Shown here piece after piece: positions 56,967 to 64,000 of a DNA stretch of 64,000 nt (position 1 is its first letter; each line of letters opens with the position of its first letter). The notes below the pieces were generated by a model. That model was not told the origin of the DNA and did not search any database. It saw only the letters and a list, made by a program, of their open reading frames with translations. A program made the position numbers and the translations under genes. Source of the stretch: Collinsella aerofaciens (GTDB taxonomy: Bacteria; Actinomycetota; Coriobacteriia; Coriobacteriales; Coriobacteriaceae); NCBI GenBank assembly GCA_030826265.1, contig JAPJOH010000005.1, positions 42,216 through 106,215 of the forward strand, in the 5' to 3' direction.

Positions 56967-59351
56967 CTACAGCGTCATGTTTGGATCGGCGTCGACGTCG
57001 AACGGCGAGATTTCACCTCGGTCGAATTTACGGCGAGCGACCTCCGCGATCATGGCGGCGTTATCGGTACAGGCAGACAAGGGCGGCACCGTTACGCGAA
57101 TCCCCTGACGTCCAAGCTTCTTGATCATCATCTCGCGCAGATGCGGGTTGGCCGAGACGCCGCCGCCGATGCAGTATTCCTTACATCCGGTAGCGTGCAA
57201 TGCGTTTTTGGCCTTCTTGTACTGCACGTCAAAGACAGCCGCCTCAAACGAAGCCGCCAGATCGGGCAGGTGAATCGTGCGCCCGGCTTTGGTCTCTTGC
57301 TCGATGTAGAGCGTCACCGCCGTCTTGAGGCCCGAAAGCGAGAAACGATAGTCTCCCCTGCTGTTAAGCGCGCGGGGAAAATCGATCGCCTTGGGGTTGC
57401 CTGTCTCGGCCAGCTTGGAGATGATGGGGCCACCGGGATAGCCCAAACCCAACGCCTTGGCTACCTTGTCGAAGGCCTCGCCCACGGCGTCGTCGAGCGT
57501 CTCACCGAGCACCTCGTAGTCGCCCCACGCCTTCACGTGCACGAGCATGGTGTGCCCGCCCGAGACAAGCGTGAAGATGAACGGCGGCTTGAGGTCGGGC
57601 TGCGCCAGCAGGTTGGCAAACAGGTGCCCCTCCAGATGGTTGACGCACACGAGCGGCTTGCCAGCAGCGTAGGCAAAGCCCTTGGCGAAGGCGACGCCAA
57701 CCACGAGCGCGCCCACCAGGCCCGGACCCTGCGTCACGCCCACGGCGGCAAGCTCACTTGGTGCAATGGCTCCGCCCGTAAGGCCCAGCGATGCTGCGGC
57801 ATCCTCGAGCGCCGCATCCACGACACTCACAATCACCTCAACGTGCTTGCGCGAGGCGATCTCGGGCACCACGCCGCCAAAGCGGGCGTGAAAATCAATC
57901 TGTGTCGACACCTGGTTGGCCAGCATATTGCCATCTGCATCGATTATCGCCACGGCCGTCTCGTCGCAGGAACTCTCGATAGCGAGCACTAGGTGGCGGC
58001 GCTCAATTTCGGCACGCTCCCCCTCGGAGCGCCCAGGCGCAGGCAGCGGCCATACGCGCTGCTCTGCCGCCGTCGGCTCCGGCGAAGCATTGTCGACCGG
58101 AAGCACCAGGGGCAGCGGCGCCGTCATGACGATGGCATCCTTGCCGGCACCGTAGTAGCCACGGCGACGACCCGCCTCGGTAAAGCCCAGGGCGGCATAG
58201 AGTGCAATTGCGCCCTCGTTGCCGTCCTCAACCTCAAGCGAAGCCGTGGTGCAGCCGAGCATCTGCGCGTCATAGCTCACGTGCGACAGAAGCTTGCGGG
58301 CGATATCCTCACGGCGATGAGTCGGATCGACGGCAACGTCCATAATCTGCACGTCCCCGTCGACGACCATGCCGCCGGCAAGACCCAGCAACTGACCGTC
58401 GTCGTGCGCCACCCACCAGCTACGCGGAGCGGCAACGTCCTCGCCCAGCTCGGACAAGAACATGCCCGGCGTCCACGCCTCGTGTCCGGCGCCTTCAAAG
58501 CAGGCGGTCTCCAGTGCGCTCGCGCCCTCGGCATCCGCCGCGCCCATGGGGCGGAATTGCAGATGACGCCCAGCAAGCTCGTCGGCAACACCTGTCACCT
58601 CACTCTGCGCGCTCTCGGCAAGGCCCAGGCGCTTGCGCTCGTTTTCCTCGGCGTCCGAAAGGCGCGTGTAGATCGGCAAGACGCGAGCGGGATCGCCATC
58701 GCCTGCGGCGTGCGCCATCAGCAGGCCCTCGCCCGAGGGCCACCACAGGCCTCGCTCCACGCAGCGGGCGGTCTCGTCCTCACCCAGCAGCTTGCCATAG
58801 CGCACGAGACCGTCACCGGTCAGCTGAACCTGGTCCCAGTCCGCTGCTCGGCGCCACTCATCGAGCGCCACGGCGGCCTTGACCACGTGTTCGCGCTCAA
58901 ATTGACGCTCGGGACCCTCATCGACCAGCATATACAGCGCCGGATATACCTCACCGCGCATAGCATCGGCCAAGATACCAAGCTTGCCGCGCACGCCAGC
59001 CTTCCACGCCGTCCAAGCACAAGCGTCGAGCGTCGACACACCCAGCAGCGGAACATTGGCACCACGCGCGAGGCCCTTGGCAGTGGAGATGCCGATGCGC
59101 ACACCCGTAAAGGACCCCGGGCCGCGGCCGACCACATAGCAACCAACATCGCTGCGATCCAGACCGGCTTGTGCCAGCACGCCATCAACGGTATTCACGA
59201 GCTCAACGTTGGCGTGACGGCGACACATGTGGTCGCCACTCACGAGCTTCGTCTCGCCCGTCTGTCCATCAATCCAGCTTGCCGCGCAGGCAAGCATGTC
59301 GGTCGAGGTATCGAGCGCCACCACCAGCGCGTTGTCGTTATGCAAGCTCAT
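56967..59351 (-). CDS. tsaB-rimI-tsaD: TsaB-RimI-TsaD triple fusion (tRNA t6A synthesis and N-acetyltransferase)
   Basis: A 794-residue chain. Residues 1-235 are TsaB (VALDTSTDMLACAAS, GRGPGSFTGVRIGISTAKGL). Residues 263-412 are a RimI-like GNAT acetyltransferase (IMDVAVDPTHRREDIARKLL, LYAALGFTEAGRRRGYY). Residues 453-794 are TsaD, with ESSCDETAVAIIDADG, metal-binding HLEGH, SGGHTMLV and GGGVSANPHLRE. TsaB and TsaD, with TsaE and TsaC, make threonylcarbamoyl-adenosine at A37 of ANN-reading tRNAs; RimI acetylates ribosomal protein S18. The ATG overlaps the tsaE end by 14 bases, putting all but TsaC in one unit. Confidence 0.94.
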   Translation of the reverse strand: MSLHNDNALVVALDTSTDMLACAASWIDGQTGETKLVSGDHMCRRHANVELVNTVDGVLAQAGLDRSDVGCYVVGRGPGSFTGVRIGISTAKGLARGANVPLLGVSTLDACAWTAWKAGVRGKLGILADAMRGEVYPALYMLVDEGPERQFEREHVVKAAVALDEWRRAADWDQVQLTGDGLVRYGKLLGEDETARCVERGLWWPSGEGLLMAHAAGDGDPARVLPIYTRLSDAEENERKRLGLAESAQSEVTGVADELAGRHLQFRPMGAADAEGASALETACFEGAGHEAWTPGMFLSELGEDVAAPRSWWVAHDDGQLLGLAGGMVVDGDVQIMDVAVDPTHRREDIARKLLSHVSYDAQMLGCTTASLEVEDGNEGAIALYAALGFTEAGRRRGYYGAGKDAIVMTAPLPLVLPVDNASPEPTAAEQRVWPLPAPGRSEGERAEIERRHLVLAIESSCDETAVAIIDADGNMLANQVSTQIDFHARFGGVVPEIASRKHVEVIVSVVDAALEDAAASLGLTGGAIAPSELAAVGVTQGPGLVGALVVGVAFAKGFAYAAGKPLVCVNHLEGHLFANLLAQPDLKPPFIFTLVSGGHTMLVHVKAWGDYEVLGETLDDAVGEAFDKVAKALGLGYPGGPIISKLAETGNPKAIDFPRALNSRGDYRFSLSGLKTAVTLYIEQETKAGRTIHLPDLAASFEAAVFDVQYKKAKNALHATGCKEYCIGGGVSANPHLREMMIKKLGRQGIRVTVPPLSACTDNAAMIAEVARRKFDRGEISPFDVDADPNMTL

Positions 59352-59844
59352 CTTGTACAGCCCTATCAATCAAATGGGAAAGCTCCATTGCGCGGTCACC
59401 GTGCGCCTCGAGCGTTATCGTTCGCACATCGCTGTCGCCCTCATCACGCTTGAGCGTCACCGAAAGATACTCATCCGTCAGCTCGTCCTGGAATTGTTCG
59501 CCCCATTCCAGCAGGCAAACACCCTCATAGCCCAGCACATCGAAAATGCCCGTATCCTCGAGCTCGTAGGCATGCTCCAGGCGGTATAGATCAAAGTGAA
59601 ACAGCGGAATACGACCTTGATCGTGAACGGCCATGAGCGCAAACGTAGGGCTCGTAACCATATGCCCATCGCCCAGCCCGCGCGAGACGCCCTTGGTAAA
59701 GTGAGTTTTGCCCACTCCCAGGCCACCGGTCAGGATGAGCACATCGCCGTCCTCAAGGCACGGTGCAATTAGCTCGCCAAAGTACTCCGTATCGGCAGCG
59801 CAAGTCGTTTTGTAAGTACCTACCCCCAGGCGCTCCAGGGACAT
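59338..59844 (-). CDS. tsaE: tRNA t6A synthesis ATPase TsaE
   Basis: P-loop ATPase of 168 residues that resets the TsaBD complex after each cycle. Walker A is LTGGLGVGKTHFTKG. Other family motifs are VTSPTFALM, FHFDLYRLEHAYELED and VCLLEWGEQFQDEL. AAGGAG precedes the ATG. It is followed directly, with overlap, by the fusion gene of its partners and preceded by a uracil-DNA glycosylase gene 12 bases away. Confidence 0.95.
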   Translation of the reverse strand: MSLERLGVGTYKTTCAADTEYFGELIAPCLEDGDVLILTGGLGVGKTHFTKGVSRGLGDGHMVTSPTFALMAVHDQGRIPLFHFDLYRLEHAYELEDTGIFDVLGYEGVCLLEWGEQFQDELTDEYLSVTLKRDEGDSDVRTITLEAHGDRAMELSHLIDRAVQDELA

Positions 59845-59856
59845 ATATGCTCCTTA

Positions 59857-60477
59857 TTATTCCGAGGCGTCCTCTGGTGCGGGATGTCGCTCCAGATAGT
59901 CGCCCAGCATCTTAAAGTCTTCCTCCAGCAGCTCCTGCCACGCCGGATTGCGCAGCGCTGCTGCCGGATGGAACGTGGGCATTACTACAAAATGCCCCAT
60001 CTGGTGGAACCTGCCGCGCAGCTTAGTAATGCCAATCTCGGTCTTAAGCACAAAGTGCGTCGCGGGGTTGCCGAGCGTCACGATAATATCGGGCCAGATG
60101 CTTCGAATCTGCTCACGCAAAAACGGCGAGCAAGCCAGCACTTCCTCGGGACGCGGATTGCGGTTTCCCGGCGGGCGGCACTTAAGCACGTTGGCAATGT
60201 AGACGTCTTCGCGTTTGAGCCCCGCCAGCGACAAAATGCCGTTGAGGTCCTCGCCTGCCGCCCCCACAAAGGGCTCGCCCTGCAAATCCTCGTTGCGACC
60301 CGGCGCCTCACCGATAAACATGACGCGAGCGCGGGGGTTTCCCACGCCAAACACGATATTGTGACGCGACTGGTAGAGCTGGCAGAGGTGACAATCGCCC
60401 AGAACGGCCTCAATTTCCTCGAGTGCGACCTCACGTGGCGCCTGATGGCTATGACCGGGGATGTGCATGACGCCCAT
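59857..60477 (-). CDS. Uracil-DNA glycosylase, family 4 (Fe-S)
   Basis: DNA repair enzyme that removes uracil from DNA, 206 residues. The active-site motifs are MFIGEAPGRNEDLQGEPFVG and the C-terminal PTFHPAAALRN. Four cysteines for a 4Fe-4S cluster are present in GDCHLC and KCRPPGNRNPRPEEVLAC, placing it in family 4 rather than with classical Ung. AGGAG lies before the ATG at 60477. It is an unrelated passenger in the acpS-tsa operon, nine bases after alr. Confidence 0.94.
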   Translation of the reverse strand: MGVMHIPGHSHQAPREVALEEIEAVLGDCHLCQLYQSRHNIVFGVGNPRARVMFIGEAPGRNEDLQGEPFVGAAGEDLNGILSLAGLKREDVYIANVLKCRPPGNRNPRPEEVLACSPFLREQIRSIWPDIIVTLGNPATHFVLKTEIGITKLRGRFHQMGHFVVMPTFHPAAALRNPAWQELLEEDFKMLGDYLERHPAPEDASE

Positions 60478-60485
60478 AGCGGCTC

Positions 60486-61631
60486 CTACACGTAGACCTT
60501 GTCGAGACGCATGCCAAAGCCGCAGGCGACCTCGTAGTTAATCGTTCCGCGCAGTCGGGCCATCTCGTCCATAGTGATCTCGGCATCGCCATCGCGGCCG
60601 ACAATGATCATCTCGTCACCATACTCGGCCTCGGGAATCTCGTGTGCCGGGTTGGACTGAATGGCGACCATAAACTGGTCCATGCAGATATTGCCAACCT
60701 GATGCACGCGCTCGCCGCGATACAGCACATCCATACGATTGGAAAGCGTACGCGATAGGCCATCGGCATAACCGATCGGCAGCGTGCAGATCTGAACGCG
60801 CGTACGCGGTACGCGGTAGGTAAAACCGTAGCCCACGCCCTCACCCATCGCAGGGTGCGCCACGCGCGTCACACGCGCATGGACGCTCATAACGGGATCA
60901 AGCTGCATCACGCGGCCACTCAGCTCGCACGGCTGCATGCCATACAAGCCAACGCCGGCGCGGATCATATCAAAATGCATCGAGGGGTCGAGCATCGAGG
61001 ACGGCGTGTTGGCGCAGTGCACGATACCGCACTCAAAACCCGCATCCTTAATGGCCTGAACGGCCTCGGTAAAGCGCTGGCACTGCAGCTTGTAATCCCA
61101 GCCCGAAGGTTCATCGGCCGTGGCGAAGTGCGTAAATACGCCGTCGCACTGAATACCGCGATGAAAATTTATACCGCGGACAAAGTCGACAACCTGCGTG
61201 TAGTGAACGCCGATACGATTCATGCCCGTCTCGATGGCGAGATGATACTTGCCCACTTTGCCCGCTGCGACGGCACATTCGCCATACGCAAGAGCAAAGT
61301 CAGACGTATAGACCGAGGGCATGATATCAAACTCGAGCAACGTCGGAATGGCCTCGATAGGCGGCTCGCTTAGGATGAGGATGGGTTTCGTAATCCCGCC
61401 CTGTCGGAGCTCAACGCCCTCGTTAACCGTCGCCACGGCAAACATGTCGGCACCGGCCGAATACATGATCTTGGCGCACTCAACAGCTCCATGACCATAA
61501 GCATCGGCCTTGACCACGCAGCACAGGCGCTGACGTGGATTCAGCAAGTTCTTATAGGCCCTCGTGTTGCGACGGAGCGCCCCGCGGTCGATCTCGACCC
61601 AGGACCAGCGCGTCAAATCGGCTTTATTCAT
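60486..61631 (-). CDS. alr: Alanine racemase
   Basis: PLP-dependent racemase that makes D-alanine for peptidoglycan, 381 residues. The PLP lysine is in CCVVKADAYGHGAVE. Further motifs are IETGMNRIGVHY, HCANTPSSML, GVGLYGMQPC and GVGYGFTYRVP with the second catalytic Tyr. GNICMDQFMVAI is also present. Its ATG is two bases after the nnr stop. The order acpS-nnr-alr is common in many Gram-positive bacteria. Confidence 0.96.
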   Translation of the reverse strand: MNKADLTRWSWVEIDRGALRRNTRAYKNLLNPRQRLCCVVKADAYGHGAVECAKIMYSAGADMFAVATVNEGVELRQGGITKPILILSEPPIEAIPTLLEFDIMPSVYTSDFALAYGECAVAAGKVGKYHLAIETGMNRIGVHYTQVVDFVRGINFHRGIQCDGVFTHFATADEPSGWDYKLQCQRFTEAVQAIKDAGFECGIVHCANTPSSMLDPSMHFDMIRAGVGLYGMQPCELSGRVMQLDPVMSVHARVTRVAHPAMGEGVGYGFTYRVPRTRVQICTLPIGYADGLSRTLSNRMDVLYRGERVHQVGNICMDQFMVAIQSNPAHEIPEAEYGDEMIIVGRDGDAEITMDEMARLRGTINYEVACGFGMRLDKVYV

Positions 61632-61633
61632 GA

Positions 61634-63250
61634 TTAGTCATCCGACCCTTCGTCCATGATTCCCAGATCTTCGAGCGCATCCTTTGCCGCCAGCTCCATG
61701 GCAGGACCGATCAAGTCGATAAGATCGGTCGCGATGACGCTCTTCTCACCATACTCCGTCGCCGCGGCAAAACCGGCGTAGCTGTGAAGTGCGACGGCGT
61801 ACGAATACAGCAACTCCCAACGATCCATCTCGTCGCGCATGGTGGCAAGCGTGCCGGCCAAAATACCCGCGAGAACATCACCCGAACCGGCAGTTGCCAG
61901 AGAAGCCGGACCCGAGAGCGGCAGCAGCACACGCTCAACGCCACAGATAGCCGTCGTCGGCCCCTTGGCAATGACCACCAGATTGTCGGAGCCTGCAGCC
62001 CAGACAACCTTCTGCGCGGCCGCAATCGCGGTACCAAGGTCGTTCACCTCGTCACCGGCAACCAGACGCGAAAGCTCACGATAGTGCGGCGTCATAACCA
62101 ACGGCTGCTCGCGACGATACATCTCGGGATTACTATCAATACCGTCAATGGCAATCTTAGCAAGGCAGTTGAGTGCATCGGCGTCCAAGATAAGCGGCAC
62201 ATCAAGCTCGAGCAAGCCCGAAACCACCTGCATAGCGCCGGCAGATGTCGTCATACCGGGACCGCACAGTACACAGCTGTACTTCTTTGCAATCTCGCAC
62301 ACAGTCATGCGCGCAGCGGCGCCAAAGGAGCCGCGGGAATCAGACGGAATAGCAAAGACGGGAATCGAAGGAAGTGCCATGCGAATAAGATTGGCGCAGG
62401 CGTCAGGAGCCGCAACTGCCACGTAACCAGCACCCGCGCGAGCTGCAGACTTGGCCGCCATAATGGCAGCACCAGGATATTGCGCAGATCCGGCGACAAT
62501 AAGCACAGAGCCACGGGAATACTTATCGATATTCGTAGGTAGTGGGGCAAAGTAATCAACTAAGTCACCGGGCTCGACAATCTCGGCGGCGTGGTCGACA
62601 TCATCGATGACCTCGTCAAGACGGTCGTAAAGATTGCCGCAGATCAAATCGCCAGCATACTCAGGGCCATCAGCGCTATACAGACCAATCTTGGGCGCAA
62701 TCATCGTCACCGTATGTTCGGCACGAATGCAGTCGTCATCAACAACGCCCGTCTCGGCATTCAGGCCCGAGGGGACATCAATGGATACGACACAATCGGC
62801 GCATTCATTGACCGTAGGAATCCAGATGGAGAACGGCGCACGCAGATTCCCATGGAAACCGGTACCAAAAATGGCATCGACAACAACATCGGCCTTATCG
62901 ATCAAAACCTCGAGTTCGTCACGCGAGGGGCCAACGCAAACGTGCACATCGCGGCCGGCAGTACGACGAGCAACATGACGTGCCAGAGCAGCAGGAATCT
63001 CATCCGGCTCAACCGGAGAAACGATATCCACGTCCACACCCTTATGGCTCAGAATATCGGCGGCAACCCAACCGTCGCCGCCATTATTACCAAAACCGAC
63101 CAGAACGAGAACCCGATCGGGATTGAGCTTCAAGACCTCGTTGGCGGCAAACTCGCCCGCTAGCTCCATAAGCTCGGCCTTCGAAGTCCCTTCGCGTTCA
63201 ATGATATCCTCGAGACGAACGACTTCTTCGGTACTCAAAACCGGTTTCAT
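61634..63250 (-). CDS. nnr: Bifunctional NAD(P)H-hydrate epimerase/dehydratase
   Basis: Metabolite repair enzyme of 538 residues that restores NAD(P)H from its hydrates. Residues 1-220 are the epimerase (VGFGNNGGDGWVAADILSHK, VVDAIFGTGFHGNLRAPF, SIDVPSGLNAETG). Residues 235-538 are the ribokinase-fold ADP-dependent dehydratase (RGSVLIVAGSAQYPGAAIMA, CVLCGPGMTTSAGAMQ, LVMTPHYRELSRLV, LATAGSGDVLAGILAG). The ATG follows the acpS stop without a gap (TAGATG). A C-terminal acidic tail ends EGSDD. Confidence 0.96.
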   Translation of the reverse strand: MKPVLSTEEVVRLEDIIEREGTSKAELMELAGEFAANEVLKLNPDRVLVLVGFGNNGGDGWVAADILSHKGVDVDIVSPVEPDEIPAALARHVARRTAGRDVHVCVGPSRDELEVLIDKADVVVDAIFGTGFHGNLRAPFSIWIPTVNECADCVVSIDVPSGLNAETGVVDDDCIRAEHTVTMIAPKIGLYSADGPEYAGDLICGNLYDRLDEVIDDVDHAAEIVEPGDLVDYFAPLPTNIDKYSRGSVLIVAGSAQYPGAAIMAAKSAARAGAGYVAVAAPDACANLIRMALPSIPVFAIPSDSRGSFGAAARMTVCEIAKKYSCVLCGPGMTTSAGAMQVVSGLLELDVPLILDADALNCLAKIAIDGIDSNPEMYRREQPLVMTPHYRELSRLVAGDEVNDLGTAIAAAQKVVWAAGSDNLVVIAKGPTTAICGVERVLLPLSGPASLATAGSGDVLAGILAGTLATMRDEMDRWELLYSYAVALHSYAGFAAATEYGEKSVIATDLIDLIGPAMELAAKDALEDLGIMDEGSDD

Positions 63251-63790
63251 CTATGCTCCTAGCGTATCTTGCGAAGCATCGCCCAGGTGCTCCGTCAATG
63301 CTGAATTCTGCAGCTTCTCAAGCTCATCTAAAACAGAGCGAGCCTCTTTAAATGTCTGCGCAACGCGTTTCTTGGTGCTCACCTTTTCATCTTTTGGCTT
63401 AGGCCGAGCATCTTCGGTAATCGCGATGGCATTCGCAACGGCCAAGTCTCCTGTAAGCGTAATGGAAAGAGCGACCTCAACAACACCCAGCTCTTGAGCG
63501 ATCTCGAGAGCACGGCCCGAAAGCAGCGCCTTCGGTTTGCCGAGTTTATCACGCGTTACCGAAACATCCTTGCGACCCACGCCTTGACTAAAACCCGTGC
63601 CGAGAGCTTTAAGTACCGCCTCGCGCGAAGCAAAGCGGCTGGCATAGTGAGCAGCGGGACGCGATGATGCATCACAATACGCACGCTCTTCTTCGGTAAA
63701 CACACGCCGAGCAAACGACGGCGTCTTTTCAAGAATTGATTTCATACGGGAAATCTCGACGATATCAACGCCGATACCAGCTTCAGCCAT
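63251..63790 (-). CDS. acpS: Holo-[acyl-carrier-protein] synthase with C-terminal extension
   Basis: AcpS moves 4'-phosphopantetheine from CoA to acyl carrier protein. Residues 1-125 match the family: GIGVDIVEISRMKSILEK with the Mg-binding Asp, RVFTEEERAYCDASSRPA, and YASRFASREAVLKALGTGF with the catalytic Glu/Lys region. From about residue 126 there is a charged helical tail of some 54 residues (KVSTKKRVAQTFKEARSVLD) not found in the usual 120-130-residue enzyme. GGAGGTG precedes the ATG at 63790. It is the first gene seen in the operon. Confidence 0.93.
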   Translation of the reverse strand: MAEAGIGVDIVEISRMKSILEKTPSFARRVFTEEERAYCDASSRPAAHYASRFASREAVLKALGTGFSQGVGRKDVSVTRDKLGKPKALLSGRALEIAQELGVVEVALSITLTGDLAVANAIAITEDARPKPKDEKVSTKKRVAQTFKEARSVLDELEKLQNSALTEHLGDASQDTLGA

Positions 63791-63896
63791 GTTCACCTCC
63801 ATATCGCACAGACTAAGTTATTGTAGCCCGTTCACAGAAGATGCGACAAAAGAGGGTTATAAAACATAGCTACTATGTGAGACAAAGGCCCGTAAA

Positions 63897-63935
63897 CGCA
63901 AAAAAGGGGGAGGCCGCGAGGCCTCCCCCTTCTTC
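63897..63935. terminator. Strong terminator at the right edge
   Basis: AAGGGGGAGGCC, GCGA, GGCCTCCCCCTT forms a 12-bp stem. The minus strand has TTTTTTG after it, so it most likely ends a minus-strand transcript coming from beyond the window. The plus strand has TTCTTC. Confidence 0.88.
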
Positions 63936-64000
63936 AGTTTCGATGACGGCTCGGTGCCGTCCACCGGTCAGCGGCGCCCTGGCCTCCCACGGGCTGACCC
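63936..64000 (-). other. Possible 3' end of a minus-strand gene or RNA
   Basis: The last 65 bases precede a strong minus-strand terminator, so they should be the end of a transcript. One frame reads to a TGA just before the hairpin, but it is Pro/Gly/Arg-rich and not recognisable. GGTCAGC...GCTGACC and GGTG-GAC-GGCACC pairings would also fit a structured RNA. Too little is visible to decide. Confidence 0.25.

Overview
The window looks like the chromosome of a Collinsella-type actinobacterium (Coriobacteriia). Reasons: high G+C with strong third-position GC, proteins that resemble actinobacterial gut commensals, a sugar- and starch-centred metabolism, and many intergenic palindromes. The species cannot be fixed from the sequence alone. 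I place 57 protein genes of ordinary size (one cut by the left edge), one probable leader peptide and two tRNAs (Leu-TAA, Gln-TTG).

Layout. 1-12.5 kb is mixed housekeeping: the purH 5' end, an acetyltransferase, a DUF2207 membrane protein, gluQ, two metallophosphatases, a DUF4342-response regulator-histidine kinase operon, and a lone PTS IIB with a VOC protein. 12.5-18.5 kb holds tRNA-Leu, ppx, a DivIC/FtsB-like gene, eno, mazG, yfcE and a stand-alone LarC C-terminal domain. 18.7-27.8 kb is a complete histidine pathway: a PHP phosphatase on the plus strand faces a compact minus-strand operon hisZG-D-C-B-H-A-F-I-E, in which hisZ and hisG are one gene. 28-32.7 kb is a SIS-domain sugar-phosphate enzyme with two overlapping GntR regulators, a hypothetical gene and a LacI regulator. 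32.8-36.5 kb carries murB, a Tat-exported coiled-coil peptidase and galE. 36.7-49.2 kb is an alpha-glucan block: malQ, glgP, a four-gene sugar ABC transporter, a TreR-like regulator and a PTS EIICB permease fused to a HAD phosphatase. 49.3-56.2 kb has a polyprenyl synthase, a peptidoglycan-binding protein, tRNA-Gln, a Toprim-domain protein with a long disordered linker, and cstA behind a probable leader-peptide attenuator. 56.9-63.8 kb is one tight minus-strand operon: acpS, nnr, alr, a family 4 uracil-DNA glycosylase, tsaE and a TsaB-RimI-TsaD triple fusion.

How the genes work together. The alpha-glucan block suggests two entry routes for maltodextrins or related glucosides, the ABC transporter and the PTS. 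The PTS product may be dephosphorylated by the fused HAD domain, and free glucans would then be handled by MalQ and GlgP. Similar palindromes (TTGTTTRAACAA-like) lie upstream of malQ, the ABC operon and the treR/PTS pair, so one regulator may serve all three.

The most unusual signal is between genes. Almost every longer gap holds a long inverted repeat. Three copies (33878-34008, 56542-56677, 56820-56954) plus a half copy (about 51709-51751) share a conserved core of about 69 bp with a covarying inner hairpin, yet have unrelated, near-perfect 31-34 bp outer arms. Other palindromes lie at 6163-6340, 16342-16447, 18578-18642, 20453-20538, 31498-31570 and 51774-51879, with a three-hairpin array at 40773-40990. 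Both tRNAs are followed, after the same 64-base gap, by an inverted copy of their own T arm.
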